From the NCBI GenBank assembly GCA_900316055.1, contig ONBK01000008.1, positions 40,200 to 104,199 of the forward strand: DNA of 64,000 nucleotides, in the 5' to 3' direction. The notes below the pieces were generated by a model that did not search any database, had not been told where the DNA came from, and worked only from the letters and a program-made list of their open reading frames with translations. The translations under genes were made by a program, and so were the position numbers. Numbering within the stretch: position 1 is the first letter of the stretch; each line of letters begins with the position of its first letter. This DNA is from an uncultured Bacteroidales bacterium (GTDB taxonomy: Bacteria; Bacteroidota; Bacteroidia; Bacteroidales; P3). Below are positions 32,511 through 40,312 of the stretch, in pieces.

Positions 32511-33061
32511 TTATTGTCAAGAATAGCATTGTTTCCGATGATGTGGCAGACTGCTGTTTTGGCTGTGACCTGAGCTGTTGCAAGGGAGCATGTTGTGTCG
32601 ACGGCGATAGTGGCGCCCCGTTGTTGGAGGAAGAGGTGGAGAAGATTGAAGCAGTGCTCAATGATGCCTTACCGAGGATGACTGACGAGGGACGTTCCGT
32701 TGTAGAGAAACAAGGTGTGGCAGTGCGTGATAAAGACGGTGATCTTGGCACTCCACTTATTGAAGGTGGAGCCTGCGCTTTCGTCACGCCGGGACCTGAT
32801 GGTTGCACATTTTGCGCCTTGCAGGGACTGTACAAACCGGTCTCATGTCATCTTTACCCCATCCGGGTGGAGGATTACGGCGAATTTCAGGCAGTGAACT
32901 ATCACCAGTGGGATATCTGTCGCTGTGCTAAAGGGAAGGGTGAACTTCTCTATATCTATTTGAAGGAACCTCTCATCCGCCGTTTTGGACAGGAATGGTA
33001 CGACGAATTGTTGGAGCAGATTGAAATTAGAAAAAGCGATCTACAGCACAATAAACGATGA
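32507..33061 (+). CDS. DUF3109 cysteine-rich protein (YkgJ-like)
   Basis: 184 residues. The N-terminal cysteine cluster (CCFGCDLSCCKGACCVDGD), then ACAFVTPGPDGCTFCALQ and SCHLYPIRVEDYG, match DUF3109, a relative of the zinc/iron-chelating YkgJ group. The Cys count suggests a metal or Fe-S site. The function is unknown. It overlaps the dehydrogenase gene by 4 bp and the lspA start lies 17 bp after its stop, so it belongs to the same transcript. Confidence 0.88.
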   Translation: MIIVKNSIVSDDVADCCFGCDLSCCKGACCVDGDSGAPLLEEEVEKIEAVLNDALPRMTDEGRSVVEKQGVAVRDKDGDLGTPLIEGGACAFVTPGPDGCTFCALQGLYKPVSCHLYPIRVEDYGEFQAVNYHQWDICRCAKGKGELLYIYLKEPLIRRFGQEWYDELLEQIEIRKSDLQHNKR

Positions 33062-33077
33062 ACAGCCGCGTTACCCT

Positions 33078-33758
33078 ATGGCAATGAATAAGAAACAACA
33101 GACTTGGTTGGCCATCGGCTTGGTGGCGTCGCTCCTTATCATAGATCAGGTGGTTAAGATACTGGTTAAGACCCATATGGTCATTGGTAGCGATATTCCC
33201 GTAATTGGCGATTGGTTTCATCTGCATTTTATTGAGAACGAGGGTTTCGCTTTCGGTATGTCGTTCGGGGGAAATGTGGGTAAGATTATTCTTACCATCT
33301 TCCGTGTTTTGGCATCGGGGGCTATCATCTGGTATATTGTCAGGTTGCTCAAAAAAGGCGAGAGCAGGACATCATATATTGCTTGTCTCTCACTGATTTT
33401 GGCTGGTGCTGTGGGAAATATCATCGATTGCTGTTTCTACGGGCTCATCTTTAGCGACGAGTACTACCAAGTGGCGACGCTCTTCCCGCCCGAAGGCGGC
33501 TATGCACCTTTCCTGCAAGGCAAGGTGGTGGATATGTTCTATTTTCCGTTGTTCGACTTCCATTGGCCAGAGTGGGTGCCCTATGTTGGAGGGGAGTACT
33601 TTGAGTTCTTCAGTGCCATCTTCAATGTGGCCGATGCAGCTATCACAATTGGCGTAATATGGCTCTGTATCGAACTTGTTTTCTTCCAAAAGAAGGAGGA
33701 AAAGAAGGAATCGGAAGAAAAAAATGTTGAGGCGGAAGTGGTTGAAAACCAACTCTAA
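33078..33758 (+). CDS. lspA: Lipoprotein signal peptidase (signal peptidase II)
   Basis: Inner-membrane aspartyl protease that removes signal peptides of lipoproteins. 226 residues with four membrane helices. The catalytic Asp pair is in GAVGNIIDCCFYG and FNVADAAITIG. The loop between them (about 60 residues with a periplasmic stretch) is long, as is normal in Bacteroidota. The acidic/lysine tail (KKEEKKESEEKNVEAEVVE) is extra. The start at MAMNKKQQ is used because the longer frame lies inside the previous gene. Confidence 0.95.
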   Translation: MAMNKKQQTWLAIGLVASLLIIDQVVKILVKTHMVIGSDIPVIGDWFHLHFIENEGFAFGMSFGGNVGKIILTIFRVLASGAIIWYIVRLLKKGESRTSYIACLSLILAGAVGNIIDCCFYGLIFSDEYYQVATLFPPEGGYAPFLQGKVVDMFYFPLFDFHWPEWVPYVGGEYFEFFSAIFNVADAAITIGVIWLCIELVFFQKKEEKKESEEKNVEAEVVENQL

Positions 33759-33792
33759 CCTTTTGTTATTGATCTCTAACCTAAAAAAATAT

Positions 33793-33823
33793 TTTGCCAG
33801 TTTGCAAAATGTTCGTACTTTTG
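33793..33823 (+). promoter_or_regulatory. Conserved tRNA promoter module (tRNA-Phe)
   Basis: TTTG (33793-33796), 19 bp, TACTTTTG (33816-33823), preceded by AAATATTTTGCCAG as in front of tRNA-Gly at 2.6 kb. Confidence 0.82.
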
Positions 33824-33841
33824 CATCCGATTTCAAGAGAT

Positions 33842-33914
33842 GGCGTCGTAGCTCAGTTGGTAGAGCGAAGGACTGAAAATCCTTGCGTCACTGGTTCAAA
33901 TCCAGTCGATGCCA
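33842..33914 (+). tRNA. tRNA-Phe (GAA)
   Basis: 73 nt. Acceptor GGCGTCG pairs with CGATGCC (one G-U). The anticodon stem AAGGA/TCCTT encloses CTGAAAA, so the anticodon is GAA. T-arm CTGGTTCAAATCCAG. Discriminator A, no encoded CCA. Confidence 0.95.
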
Positions 33915-33920
33915 CACCGA

Positions 33921-33950
33921 AAGGGAGACTCAAGCGAGTCTCCCTTTTGT
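33921..33950 (+). terminator. Terminator of tRNA-Phe
   Basis: AAGGGAGACT, 6-nt loop, AGTCTCCCTT, then TTGTTTGT. Confidence 0.88.
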
Positions 33951-33987
33951 TTGTACAATAATTTATGTTTCGGCACGTTATTAAGGT

Positions 33988-34605
33988 ATGCAACGGATAC
34001 TTGTAGTGGACGACGAAGAGGACTTGCGGGAGATACTGCGGTTCAATCTGGAGGCCGAGGGCTTCGAGGTTGAGACGGTAGCATCCGCCGAGGAGGCGCT
34101 GGATAAATTCTCAATTCTCAATTCTCAATTTTCGATTATTTTGTTGGACGTGATGATGGACAAGATGTCGGGGTTTGAGATGGCGCAACGGATGCGTGAG
34201 GCTGGGGACAATACGCCGATTATCTTCCTCACGGCGCGGGATGCTCACGACGACCAACTTCAGGGCTTCGGCGTGGGGGCTGATGACTATATCACCAAGC
34301 CGTTCTCGTTCGACACGGTGCTGGCTAGGGTGAAGGCCGTGCTAAGGCGGAGTAATCAGAATACTCAGAGTAATCAGAATACTCCGAATACTCTGACCAA
34401 AAGGGAACACCTGATATTGGACCTCTTCCGGCGGCAGCCCGGGCGGTTCTTCACGAGGGAGGAGATTCTGGCGGCGGTTTGGCCGGACGATACGCTGGTG
34501 GGTGAACGCTCGGTGGATGTGCATATCGCGAGGCTGCGTAAGAAGCTGGGCAGCGAGGGACAACGGATTGTAAATAAAACAGGGTTTGGCTATGGATTGG
34601 TCTGA
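33988..34605 (+). CDS. OmpR-type response regulator with repeat-encoded segments
   Basis: 205 residues; most OmpR-type regulators have about 230. The receiver domain has acidic pocket VVDDEEDL, phospho-acceptor Asp in SIILLDVMMDKMSG, the Thr in FLTARDAHD and the Lys in ITKPFSFDT. In the receiver the loop before the phospho-acceptor strand reads KFSILNSQF, encoded by AATTCTC repeats. The linker to the DNA-binding domain is SNQNTQSNQNTPNTL, encoded by five 9-bp units, and runs directly into LTKREHLILDLF. The N-terminal beta platform of the winged helix therefore seems to be absent. The recognition helix region (GERSVDVHIARLRKKLG) is intact. It pairs with the kinase that overlaps its 3' end. Confidence 0.93.
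   Translation: MQRILVVDDEEDLREILRFNLEAEGFEVETVASAEEALDKFSILNSQFSIILLDVMMDKMSGFEMAQRMREAGDNTPIIFLTARDAHDDQLQGFGVGADDYITKPFSFDTVLARVKAVLRRSNQNTQSNQNTPNTLTKREHLILDLFRRQPGRFFTREEILAAVWPDDTLVGERSVDVHIARLRKKLGSEGQRIVNKTGFGYGLV
34106..34133. repeat. 7-bp tandem repeat AATTCTC in the response-regulator receiver
   Basis: Three perfect AATTCTC copies (34106-34126) and AATTTTC. The identical unit, four copies, is in the adjacent kinase gene (35201-35228). Confidence 0.92.
34351..34395. repeat. 9-bp tandem repeat in the response-regulator linker
   Basis: AGTAATCAG, AATACTCAG, AGTAATCAG, AATACTCCG, AATACTCTG. AATACTCCGAATA also occurs in the queG tract (52303-52338). Confidence 0.9.
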
Positions 34606-35488
34606 TGTGATACTCTTGATACTGGTTGTTACCATCTTGGTGCTCTACATACGCCTGATGCTGAAGAACAAGCGCTTGGAGCAGATGGCCGACGAAGCCA
34701 ACCGGCTGCGACTCGAAGCCACGGAGGCCGAACGGCGCAACCGTCAGTTGAAGCAGGAGATGACTTCCAACATCGCCCATGAGCTAAAGACGCCCGTGAG
34801 TTCTATCCGTGGGTATCTGGAGATTCTACTCTCCGACAAGCCGGTGGAAGATGACCGCCGGCGCTACTTTCTCGACCGCTGTTTCCGCCAGACGCTACGG
34901 CTCTCGGACCTGATACAGGATGTCTCCATCATCAACAAGCTGGAGGAAAGCGCCGACCTCTTCCCGCGGATGGAAGTGGATGCCACCGAGGTGGCCAAGG
35001 AGGCCATCGGCGACCTCGCCGACAAGGCCGCTGCCGCAGGCATCACCATTCAAAACAACCTGCCAACCATGCCGCTGGATGGTAACCACGAGCTGCTCTA
35101 CTGTATCTTCCGCAACCTGGTGGAGAACAGCATTTCCTATGCAGGAGAAGGTATAAGCATTGTGCTTGAGACATACGAACCTATTCGTACAGCGACAAAT
35201 AATTCTCAATTCTCAATTCTCAATTCTCAATTTTACTACATCCATTACTATGACACCGGCAAGGGTGTGGCCGACGAATACCTCTCGCGCCTCTTCGACC
35301 GCTTCGTGCGTATCGACGAGGGCCGCTCGCGACAGAACGGCGGCACTGGCCTAGGCCTCAGCATCGTCAAGCACTCGGTGCTCTTCCATAGCGGCGAGAT
35401 ATACGCCAAGAACCGCGGAAGTGGTGTCGGCTCAGCCGACAACCATCTTTCCGGTCTTGAGTTCTTCTTCTCTTTGAAAAAACAATGA
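34592..35488 (+). CDS. Histidine kinase, single membrane anchor, with AATTCTC insertion
   Basis: 298 residues; the ATG at 34592 overlaps the regulator stop by 14 bp. One N-terminal membrane helix (VILLILVVTILVLYIRLML) and a short coiled coil replace a sensor domain. HisKA has the H-box NIAHELKTPVSSIRGYLEIL; HATPase has N-box NLVENSISYAG, G1 DTGKGVADEYL and G2 GGTGLGLSIVKHS. Between two strands of the ATPase domain the sequence TATNNSQFSILNSQFYYIHYYD is partly encoded by four AATTCTC repeats. The insertion sits in a loop before the G1 box, so activity is plausible. Confidence 0.92.
   Translation: MDWSDVILLILVVTILVLYIRLMLKNKRLEQMADEANRLRLEATEAERRNRQLKQEMTSNIAHELKTPVSSIRGYLEILLSDKPVEDDRRRYFLDRCFRQTLRLSDLIQDVSIINKLEESADLFPRMEVDATEVAKEAIGDLADKAAAAGITIQNNLPTMPLDGNHELLYCIFRNLVENSISYAGEGISIVLETYEPIRTATNNSQFSILNSQFYYIHYYDTGKGVADEYLSRLFDRFVRIDEGRSRQNGGTGLGLSIVKHSVLFHSGEIYAKNRGSGVGSADNHLSGLEFFFSLKKQ
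35201..35228. repeat. 7-bp tandem repeat AATTCTC (four copies) in the kinase gene
   Basis: Four perfect AATTCTC units followed by AATTTTAC. It encodes NSQFSILNSQF, the same peptide as in the receiver of the partner regulator. Confidence 0.92.
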
Positions 35489-35491
35489 CTT

Positions 35492-35878
35492 ATGCATAAA
35501 ACAGATATTCAGATTCGTTTCAACGACGTCGACCAGATGGGGCACGTCAATAACGCCGTCATCATGGAGTACCTCGACCTGGGCAAGGACGAGTTCTTCT
35601 CCTCGCACGGCGTGCCGCCGACCAAGGGCGACTTCACCGTGATGGTGGTGCACTACGACGTCGACTTCAAGGCGCAGATCCATTACCACGACCGCATCCA
35701 CGTCACCACCGAGGTGGAGAAGCTGGGCAACAAGAGCCTCACCATCATGCAGCGCGTCGTCAACAGCGAGAACGGGGTGGTGTGTGTGGAGTGCCGCACC
35801 GTCATGGCCGGCTACCGCCGCAGCACCAGCAGTTCGGAGGTTATCCCGCCGGAGGTGCGGGAGTGGCTGCTGCGGTAA
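35492..35878 (+). CDS. Acyl-CoA thioesterase, 4HBT/YbgC type
   Basis: 128 residues. The hotdog signature RFNDVDQMGHVNNAVIMEYLD contains the catalytic Asp and the conserved GHVNN. Strands VMVVHYDVDFKAQIHYHDRI and MQRVVNSENGVVCVEC complete the fold. Substrates of this group are acyl-CoA or acyl-ACP. The start is 3 bp after the kinase stop, so it may be transcribed with the two-component pair, although no functional link is apparent. Confidence 0.9.
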   Translation: MHKTDIQIRFNDVDQMGHVNNAVIMEYLDLGKDEFFSSHGVPPTKGDFTVMVVHYDVDFKAQIHYHDRIHVTTEVEKLGNKSLTIMQRVVNSENGVVCVECRTVMAGYRRSTSSSEVIPPEVREWLLR

Positions 35879-35943
35879 CGGTCCGAAACAGACTATTTTT
35901 TTGAGGGGGACGACAATAGCGACAGCCCCGCGGATGGACACTT

Positions 35944-36006
35944 GTAACCTCCTCCAGGTTACGATGTTAAGTGGAGGAGGTTACCGCGTCACCTGGAGGA
36001 GGTTCC
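35944..36006. repeat. Three copies of TGGAGGAGGTT, one inverted
   Basis: GTAACCTCCTCCA (35944-35956) is the exact inverse of TGGAGGAGGTTAC (35972-35984). A third copy CTGGAGGAGGTT follows (35993-36004). The first two can form a 13-bp stem. It lies between the convergent thioesterase and uvrA genes and could act as a terminator-like structure, although there is no T-run. Confidence 0.7.
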
Positions 36007-36035
36007 ACACGACCTCTCGGAGAGCCCCCTAAGCT

Positions 36036-38870
36036 TTATCGCTTCATAGCTTCTAATTCTGCTTTCAGGTACTGCCCCGTGAAGTTGTCTTTCTGCTTGG
36101 CTAAGTCTTCGGGGGTGCCGCAGAAGGTGATTTGTCCGCCGGCGCGGCCGCCGTCGGGACCGAGGTCGATGACCCAGTCGGCTACCTTGATGACGTCCAT
36201 GTTGTGCTCGATGACGAGGACGCTGTTGCCCTTGTCGACGAGTTTCTGCAGCACGCCGAGCAGAATGCGGATGTCCTCGAAATGGAGGCCTGTGGTGGGT
36301 TCATCCAAAATATATAATGTCTTGCCGGTATCGGTGCGGCTGAGCTCGGTGGCGAGTTTCACGCGCTGTGCCTCGCCGCCGCTGAGGGTGGTGCTCTGCT
36401 GACCGAGGGTGATGTAGCCGAGGCCCACGTCCTGCAGTGCCAGCAGCTTGCGCCGCAGCTTGGGGTGGGCATCGAAGAACTCAACGGCCTCGTTGACGGT
36501 CATGTCGAGCACGTCGGCGATGGATTTCCCTTTATATCTTATTTCTAATGTCTCGCGGTTGTAGCGCTTGCCGCCGCAGACCTCGCACTGCACATAGACA
36601 TCGGGCAAGAAGTTCATCTCGATGGTGCGGAGTCCGGCGCCCTTGCAGTGTTCGCAGCGGCCGCCGCTGACGTTGAAGGAGAAGCGGCCGGGTTTGTAGC
36701 CGCGGATGCGTGCCGACGGCAGCTCGGCGAAGAGACGGCGGATGTCGTCGAAGAAGCCCGCATAGGTGGCGGGGTTGGAACGCGGCGTGCGGCCGATGGG
36801 GCTCTGGTCAATCTGTATGACCTTGTCGATATGCTCGATGCCCTCGATGCTGCGGTAGGGTAGGGGAGCGCGCAGCGAGTGGTAGAAATGTTGGCTGAGT
36901 ATGGGCTGGAGGGTGTCGTTGATGAGGGTCGACTTGCCGCTGCCTGAGACGCCCGTCACGCAGACGAACATACCGAGCGGGAGGTCGAGGTCCACACCCT
37001 TGAGGTTGTTGCCGGTGGCGCCTTTCAATAAGATATGCTCGCGACCTACGTTGGGTCGTCTATCCGGCAGCGCTATGTCTCTCTTGCGCGACAGGTAGTC
37101 AAGTGTGACACTTGGATTGTGTTTCGCCAACACTTTGTCGGTCACCTCGCCGGCGAAGAGTATCTTGCCGCCGTGCACACCGGCGCCGGGCCCGATGTCC
37201 ACGAGGTAGTCGGCGGCGAGCATCATGTCGCGGTCGTGTTCCACCACGATGATGCTGTTGCCCAAGTCGCGCAGTTGCTTGAGGCTCTCGATGAGGCGCT
37301 GGTTGTCACGCTGGTGCAGACCGATGCTGGGCTCGTCGAGGATATACAGCACGTTGGTGAGTTGCGAGCCGATCTGTGTGGCTAGGCGTATGCGCTGTGC
37401 TTCGCCGCCGCTGAGGCTGCGGGCGCTGCGGTTCATGCTGAGGTAGCCCACGCCCACGTTGTTGAGAAAAGACAGTCGCTTGAGTATCTCCACCAGCACC
37501 TCGTGTGCCACCTTGCGGTCGCGTTCGTCGAACTGCGGTTCCAGTGCGCCGAGCCACTCCTGCAACTCCAGCAAATCCATGTCGGCCAGCTCGCCGATGT
37601 TCTTGTCGAGTATGCGGAAAGCAAGGCTTTCGGGCTTCAGTCGGTGACCGTGGCACTCTGGGCAGGGGACGGTGTTCATGAACGAGGCCGCCCATTTCTG
37701 CAGGCTGGCAGGACTCTCGTCGCTGGCCAGCGAGGTGATATAATTAATGATGCCTTGGAACTCGCTGAGGTAGCCCGGGTCCTCGGGATCCTCGATGCCG
37801 GCGAAATGGTTGCTGCCGTAAAGGATGGCGTTGAGGGCCTCCTCGCTGAGGTCGGCCACGGGCGTGTCGAGCGTGAAATCATAGTGCTTGCCCATCAGTT
37901 CCAGCTTGCGGTAGACATAGTTGGTGGGCGAGTATTTCCCCAGCACCTCAATGGCACCATCTTTGATGCTCTTCTTTGGGTCGGGGATGAGCTTCTTCAT
38001 ATCGATCTGCGCCACCTCGCCGAGTCCGTTGCAGTGGGGACAGGCGCCGTAGGGCGAGTTGAAGGAGAAGGTGTTGGGCTCAGGCTCGGGGTAGGAGAGA
38101 CCGCTGTCGGGGTCCATCAGCATACGGCTGAAGAAGCGGATGCTTTGGTCTTCATTGTTAAGTACCATCAGAATGCCCTTGCCTTGACGGAAGGCGGTCT
38201 GCACCGCCTCGCGGAGGCGTGTGGCATTGCGGTCGGCTCGCAGGCGGTCCACCACCAACTCGATGTCGTGTACCTTGTAGCGGTCCACCTGCATCTTGTA
38301 GGTAATCTCTTTTATCTCGCCGTCCACACGGACTTTCAGAAATCCTTTCTTGGCCACCTGCTCGAAGAGTTCGCGGTAGTGACCCTTGCGTCCCTTGACC
38401 AGCGGTGCCAGAATCATGATGTCGCGGCTGCCATATTCCGAGGTGATAATCTCCAATATCTTCTCCTCGCTGTACTTGACCATCGGCTTGCCACTGACGA
38501 TGCTGTAAGCTTTGCCCACACGGGCGTAGAGCAGACGCAGCAGGTCGTAGGTGTCGGTCAAGGTTCCGACAGTCGAGCGTGGGTTGTTACTGGTGCTCTT
38601 TTGTTCAATGGCAATGACAGGTGAGAGACCCTCGATAAGGTCCACGTCGGGGCGCTCCATGTTACCTATGAAATGCCGTGCATAGGCTGAGAAAGTCTCC
38701 ATGTAACGGCGTTGACCTTCGGCATGAATGGTGTCGAAAGCCAGCGACGACTTGCCGCTGCCGCTCAAACCGGTGAACACCACTAGTTTTCCTCGTGGAA
38801 TCTCCAAGTCAACGTTCTGCAGGTTGTGCTCCCTCGCGCCTAATATCTTGATGCTATTGTCATTGTCCAT
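36036..38870 (-). CDS. uvrA: Excinuclease ABC subunit A
   Basis: ATPase that detects bulky DNA lesions with UvrB in nucleotide excision repair. 944 residues from [19 protein letters not shown]. Two ABC modules are seen: Walker [14 protein letters not shown] and [13 protein letters not shown], signatures [14 protein letters not shown] and [14 protein letters not shown], and Walker [16 protein letters not shown] and [15 protein letters not shown]. The zinc-finger cysteines are [14 protein letters not shown] and [14 protein letters not shown]. Start codons further upstream lie at or beyond the -7 element (38895-38902); a Met nine bases earlier (38879) is possible. Confidence 0.97.
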   Translation of the reverse strand: MDNDNSIKILGAREHNLQNVDLEIPRGKLVVFTGLSGSGKSSLAFDTIHAEGQRRYMETFSAYARHFIGNMERPDVDLIEGLSPVIAIEQKSTSNNPRSTVGTLTDTYDLLRLLYARVGKAYSIVSGKPMVKYSEEKILEIITSEYGSRDIMILAPLVKGRKGHYRELFEQVAKKGFLKVRVDGEIKEITYKMQVDRYKVHDIELVVDRLRADRNATRLREAVQTAFRQGKGILMVLNNEDQSIRFFSRMLMDPDSGLSYPEPEPNTFSFNSPYGACPHCNGLGEVAQIDMKKLIPDPKKSIKDGAIEVLGKYSPTNYVYRKLELMGKHYDFTLDTPVADLSEEALNAILYGSNHFAGIEDPEDPGYLSEFQGIINYITSLASDESPASLQKWAASFMNTVPCPECHGHRLKPESLAFRILDKNIGELADMDLLELQEWLGALEPQFDERDRKVAHEVLVEILKRLSFLNNVGVGYLSMNRSARSLSGGEAQRIRLATQIGSQLTNVLYILDEPSIGLHQRDNQRLIESLKQLRDLGNSIIVVEHDRDMMLAADYLVDIGPGAGVHGGKILFAGEVTDKVLAKHNPSVTLDYLSRKRDIALPDRRPNVGREHILLKGATGNNLKGVDLDLPLGMFVCVTGVSGSGKSTLINDTLQPILSQHFYHSLRAPLPYRSIEGIEHIDKVIQIDQSPIGRTPRSNPATYAGFFDDIRRLFAELPSARIRGYKPGRFSFNVSGGRCEHCKGAGLRTIEMNFLPDVYVQCEVCGGKRYNRETLEIRYKGKSIADVLDMTVNEAVEFFDAHPKLRRKLLALQDVGLGYITLGQQSTTLSGGEAQRVKLATELSRTDTGKTLYILDEPTTGLHFEDIRILLGVLQKLVDKGNSVLVIEHNMDVIKVADWVIDLGPDGGRAGGQITFCGTPEDLAKQKDNFTGQYLKAELEAMKR

Positions 38871-38894
38871 TGCGAGCATTGTTATTCTACGCTG

Positions 38895-38902
38895 CAAAGG
38901 TA
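38895..38902 (-). promoter_or_regulatory. -7 element TACCTTTG of uvrA
   Basis: Plus-strand CAAAGGTA. The leader to the ATG is very short (about 20 nt). Confidence 0.7.
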
Positions 38903-38954
38903 CGAAAAAAACATCTTGCGAGAAAATATTTTCCACTACATCGGATTTATTTTG

Positions 38955-38962
38955 TATCTTTG
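38955..38962 (+). promoter_or_regulatory. -7 element TATCTTTG of the C1 peptidase gene
   Basis: TATCTTTGCA, 39 bp before the ATG at 39002; TTTG about 20 bp upstream is weakly present. Confidence 0.72.
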
Positions 38963-39001
38963 CACCGCATTTTGCATCAATAAATATAACGTAACATACA
39001 C

Positions 39002-40258
39002 ATGAAAAAAGCATTCCTATTCCTTGGCGCTATCGCTATCTGCGCCAGCTCTGTGTTCGCACAGGAAGAGAAGAAAGAGGACGAGGGCTACAAGTTCGAC
39101 ACCATCAAGGTGCTGCCCATCACCTCCGTCAAGAACCAGAACAACGCCGGTACCTGCTGGAGCTACAGCGGTATCGCCTTCCTCGAGAGCGAGCTGCTCC
39201 GCATGGGCAAGGGCGAGTACGACCTCAGCGAGATGTACGTGGTCGAGAAGACCTACAACGACCGCGCCTATGCCGCCGTCCGCACCCATGGTGATGTCTC
39301 CTTCAGTCAGGGCGGCGCCTTCAACGATGTTATCTACTGTCTCCGCAACTATGGCATGGTACCCGACGAGGTGATGCCCGCCGGTAAGATGTATGGGGAC
39401 ACTCTCTCGAATCACACCGAGCTTAGCGCCCTCACCGACGTGATGGTCGAAGCCGTCGCCAAAGGCAAGCTGAAGAAACTCCAGATGAGCCCTGACGGCC
39501 AGCCCCTGTGGCAGAAAGCCATCGCTGCCGTCCACGCTATCTATCTGGGCGAAATCCCTGAGAAGTTCAAATATAACGGCAAAGAGTACACCCCGAAGAG
39601 CTTCGGCGAGAGTCTCGGCCTCAACCCCGACGACTATGTCAGCATCACCAGCTACACTCACCATCCCTTCTACGAGCAGTTCGTCATCGAAATTCAGGAC
39701 AACTGGCGCTGGGGTCTCAGCTGGAACCTTCCTCTCGACGAGATGATGGAAGTCTTTGACTATGCTATCGAGAACGGCTACACCATCGCTTGGGGTGCCG
39801 ATGTCAGTGAGCCTGGCTTCCGCTACAGCCGCAAGGGCTTCGCCGTCCTGCCCGCTACCGAGGCCCCGAAGGCCGGCGTCGGCAGCGACCAGGCCAAATG
39901 GAGCGGTATGAAAGCCGCTGACATTGCCGACGAGGCCGCAAAACACCCCACTCCTCAGCGCTGGGTGACCCAGGAAGAGCGCCAGCAGGCTTACGATAAC
40001 TGGGAGACCACCGACGACCACGGCATGCTGATTTTCGGCACCGCCAAGGACCAGATGGGCAACGAGTACTACATGGTGAAGAACAGCTGGGGACTCTACA
40101 ACGGTGAGTTCGGTGGCAACTTCTTCTGCAGCAAGGCCTTCGTGCGCTACAAGACCATGAACATCGTGGTCCACAAGGACGCCATCCCTGCCCACATCAA
40201 GGCTAAACTCGGCATCGAGGACAAGAGCGCCAACACCAAGAAAGGCAAAAAGAAATAA
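39002..40258 (+). CDS. Secreted C1B cysteine peptidase (bleomycin hydrolase/PepC-like)
   Basis: 418 residues with signal peptide MKKAFLFLGAIAICASSVFA. Papain-type triad: catalytic Cys in NNAGTCWSYSGIAFLESEL, His in TTDDHGMLIFGTA and Asn in YMVKNSWGLYN. The segment QNNAGTC with the preceding Gln gives the oxyanion hole. The architecture is that of PepC/bleomycin-hydrolase aminopeptidases, but exported, as is common in Bacteroidota. The Lys-rich tail (SANTKKGKKK) is unusual for PepC. Highly biased codon use (GAC, AAC, CTC) hints at strong expression. It ends with a clear terminator. Confidence 0.93.
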   Translation: MKKAFLFLGAIAICASSVFAQEEKKEDEGYKFDTIKVLPITSVKNQNNAGTCWSYSGIAFLESELLRMGKGEYDLSEMYVVEKTYNDRAYAAVRTHGDVSFSQGGAFNDVIYCLRNYGMVPDEVMPAGKMYGDTLSNHTELSALTDVMVEAVAKGKLKKLQMSPDGQPLWQKAIAAVHAIYLGEIPEKFKYNGKEYTPKSFGESLGLNPDDYVSITSYTHHPFYEQFVIEIQDNWRWGLSWNLPLDEMMEVFDYAIENGYTIAWGADVSEPGFRYSRKGFAVLPATEAPKAGVGSDQAKWSGMKAADIADEAAKHPTPQRWVTQEERQQAYDNWETTDDHGMLIFGTAKDQMGNEYYMVKNSWGLYNGEFGGNFFCSKAFVRYKTMNIVVHKDAIPAHIKAKLGIEDKSANTKKGKKK

Positions 40259-40276
40259 TCACATTAGCATAAGATA

Positions 40277-40306
40277 AAGCCCTCCGCAGGCTCGGAGGGC
40301 TTTTTT
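40277..40306 (+). terminator. Terminator of the C1 peptidase gene
   Basis: AAGCCCTCCG, short loop, CGGAGGGCTT and a T-run. Confidence 0.92.
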
Positions 40307-40312
40307 AATATC

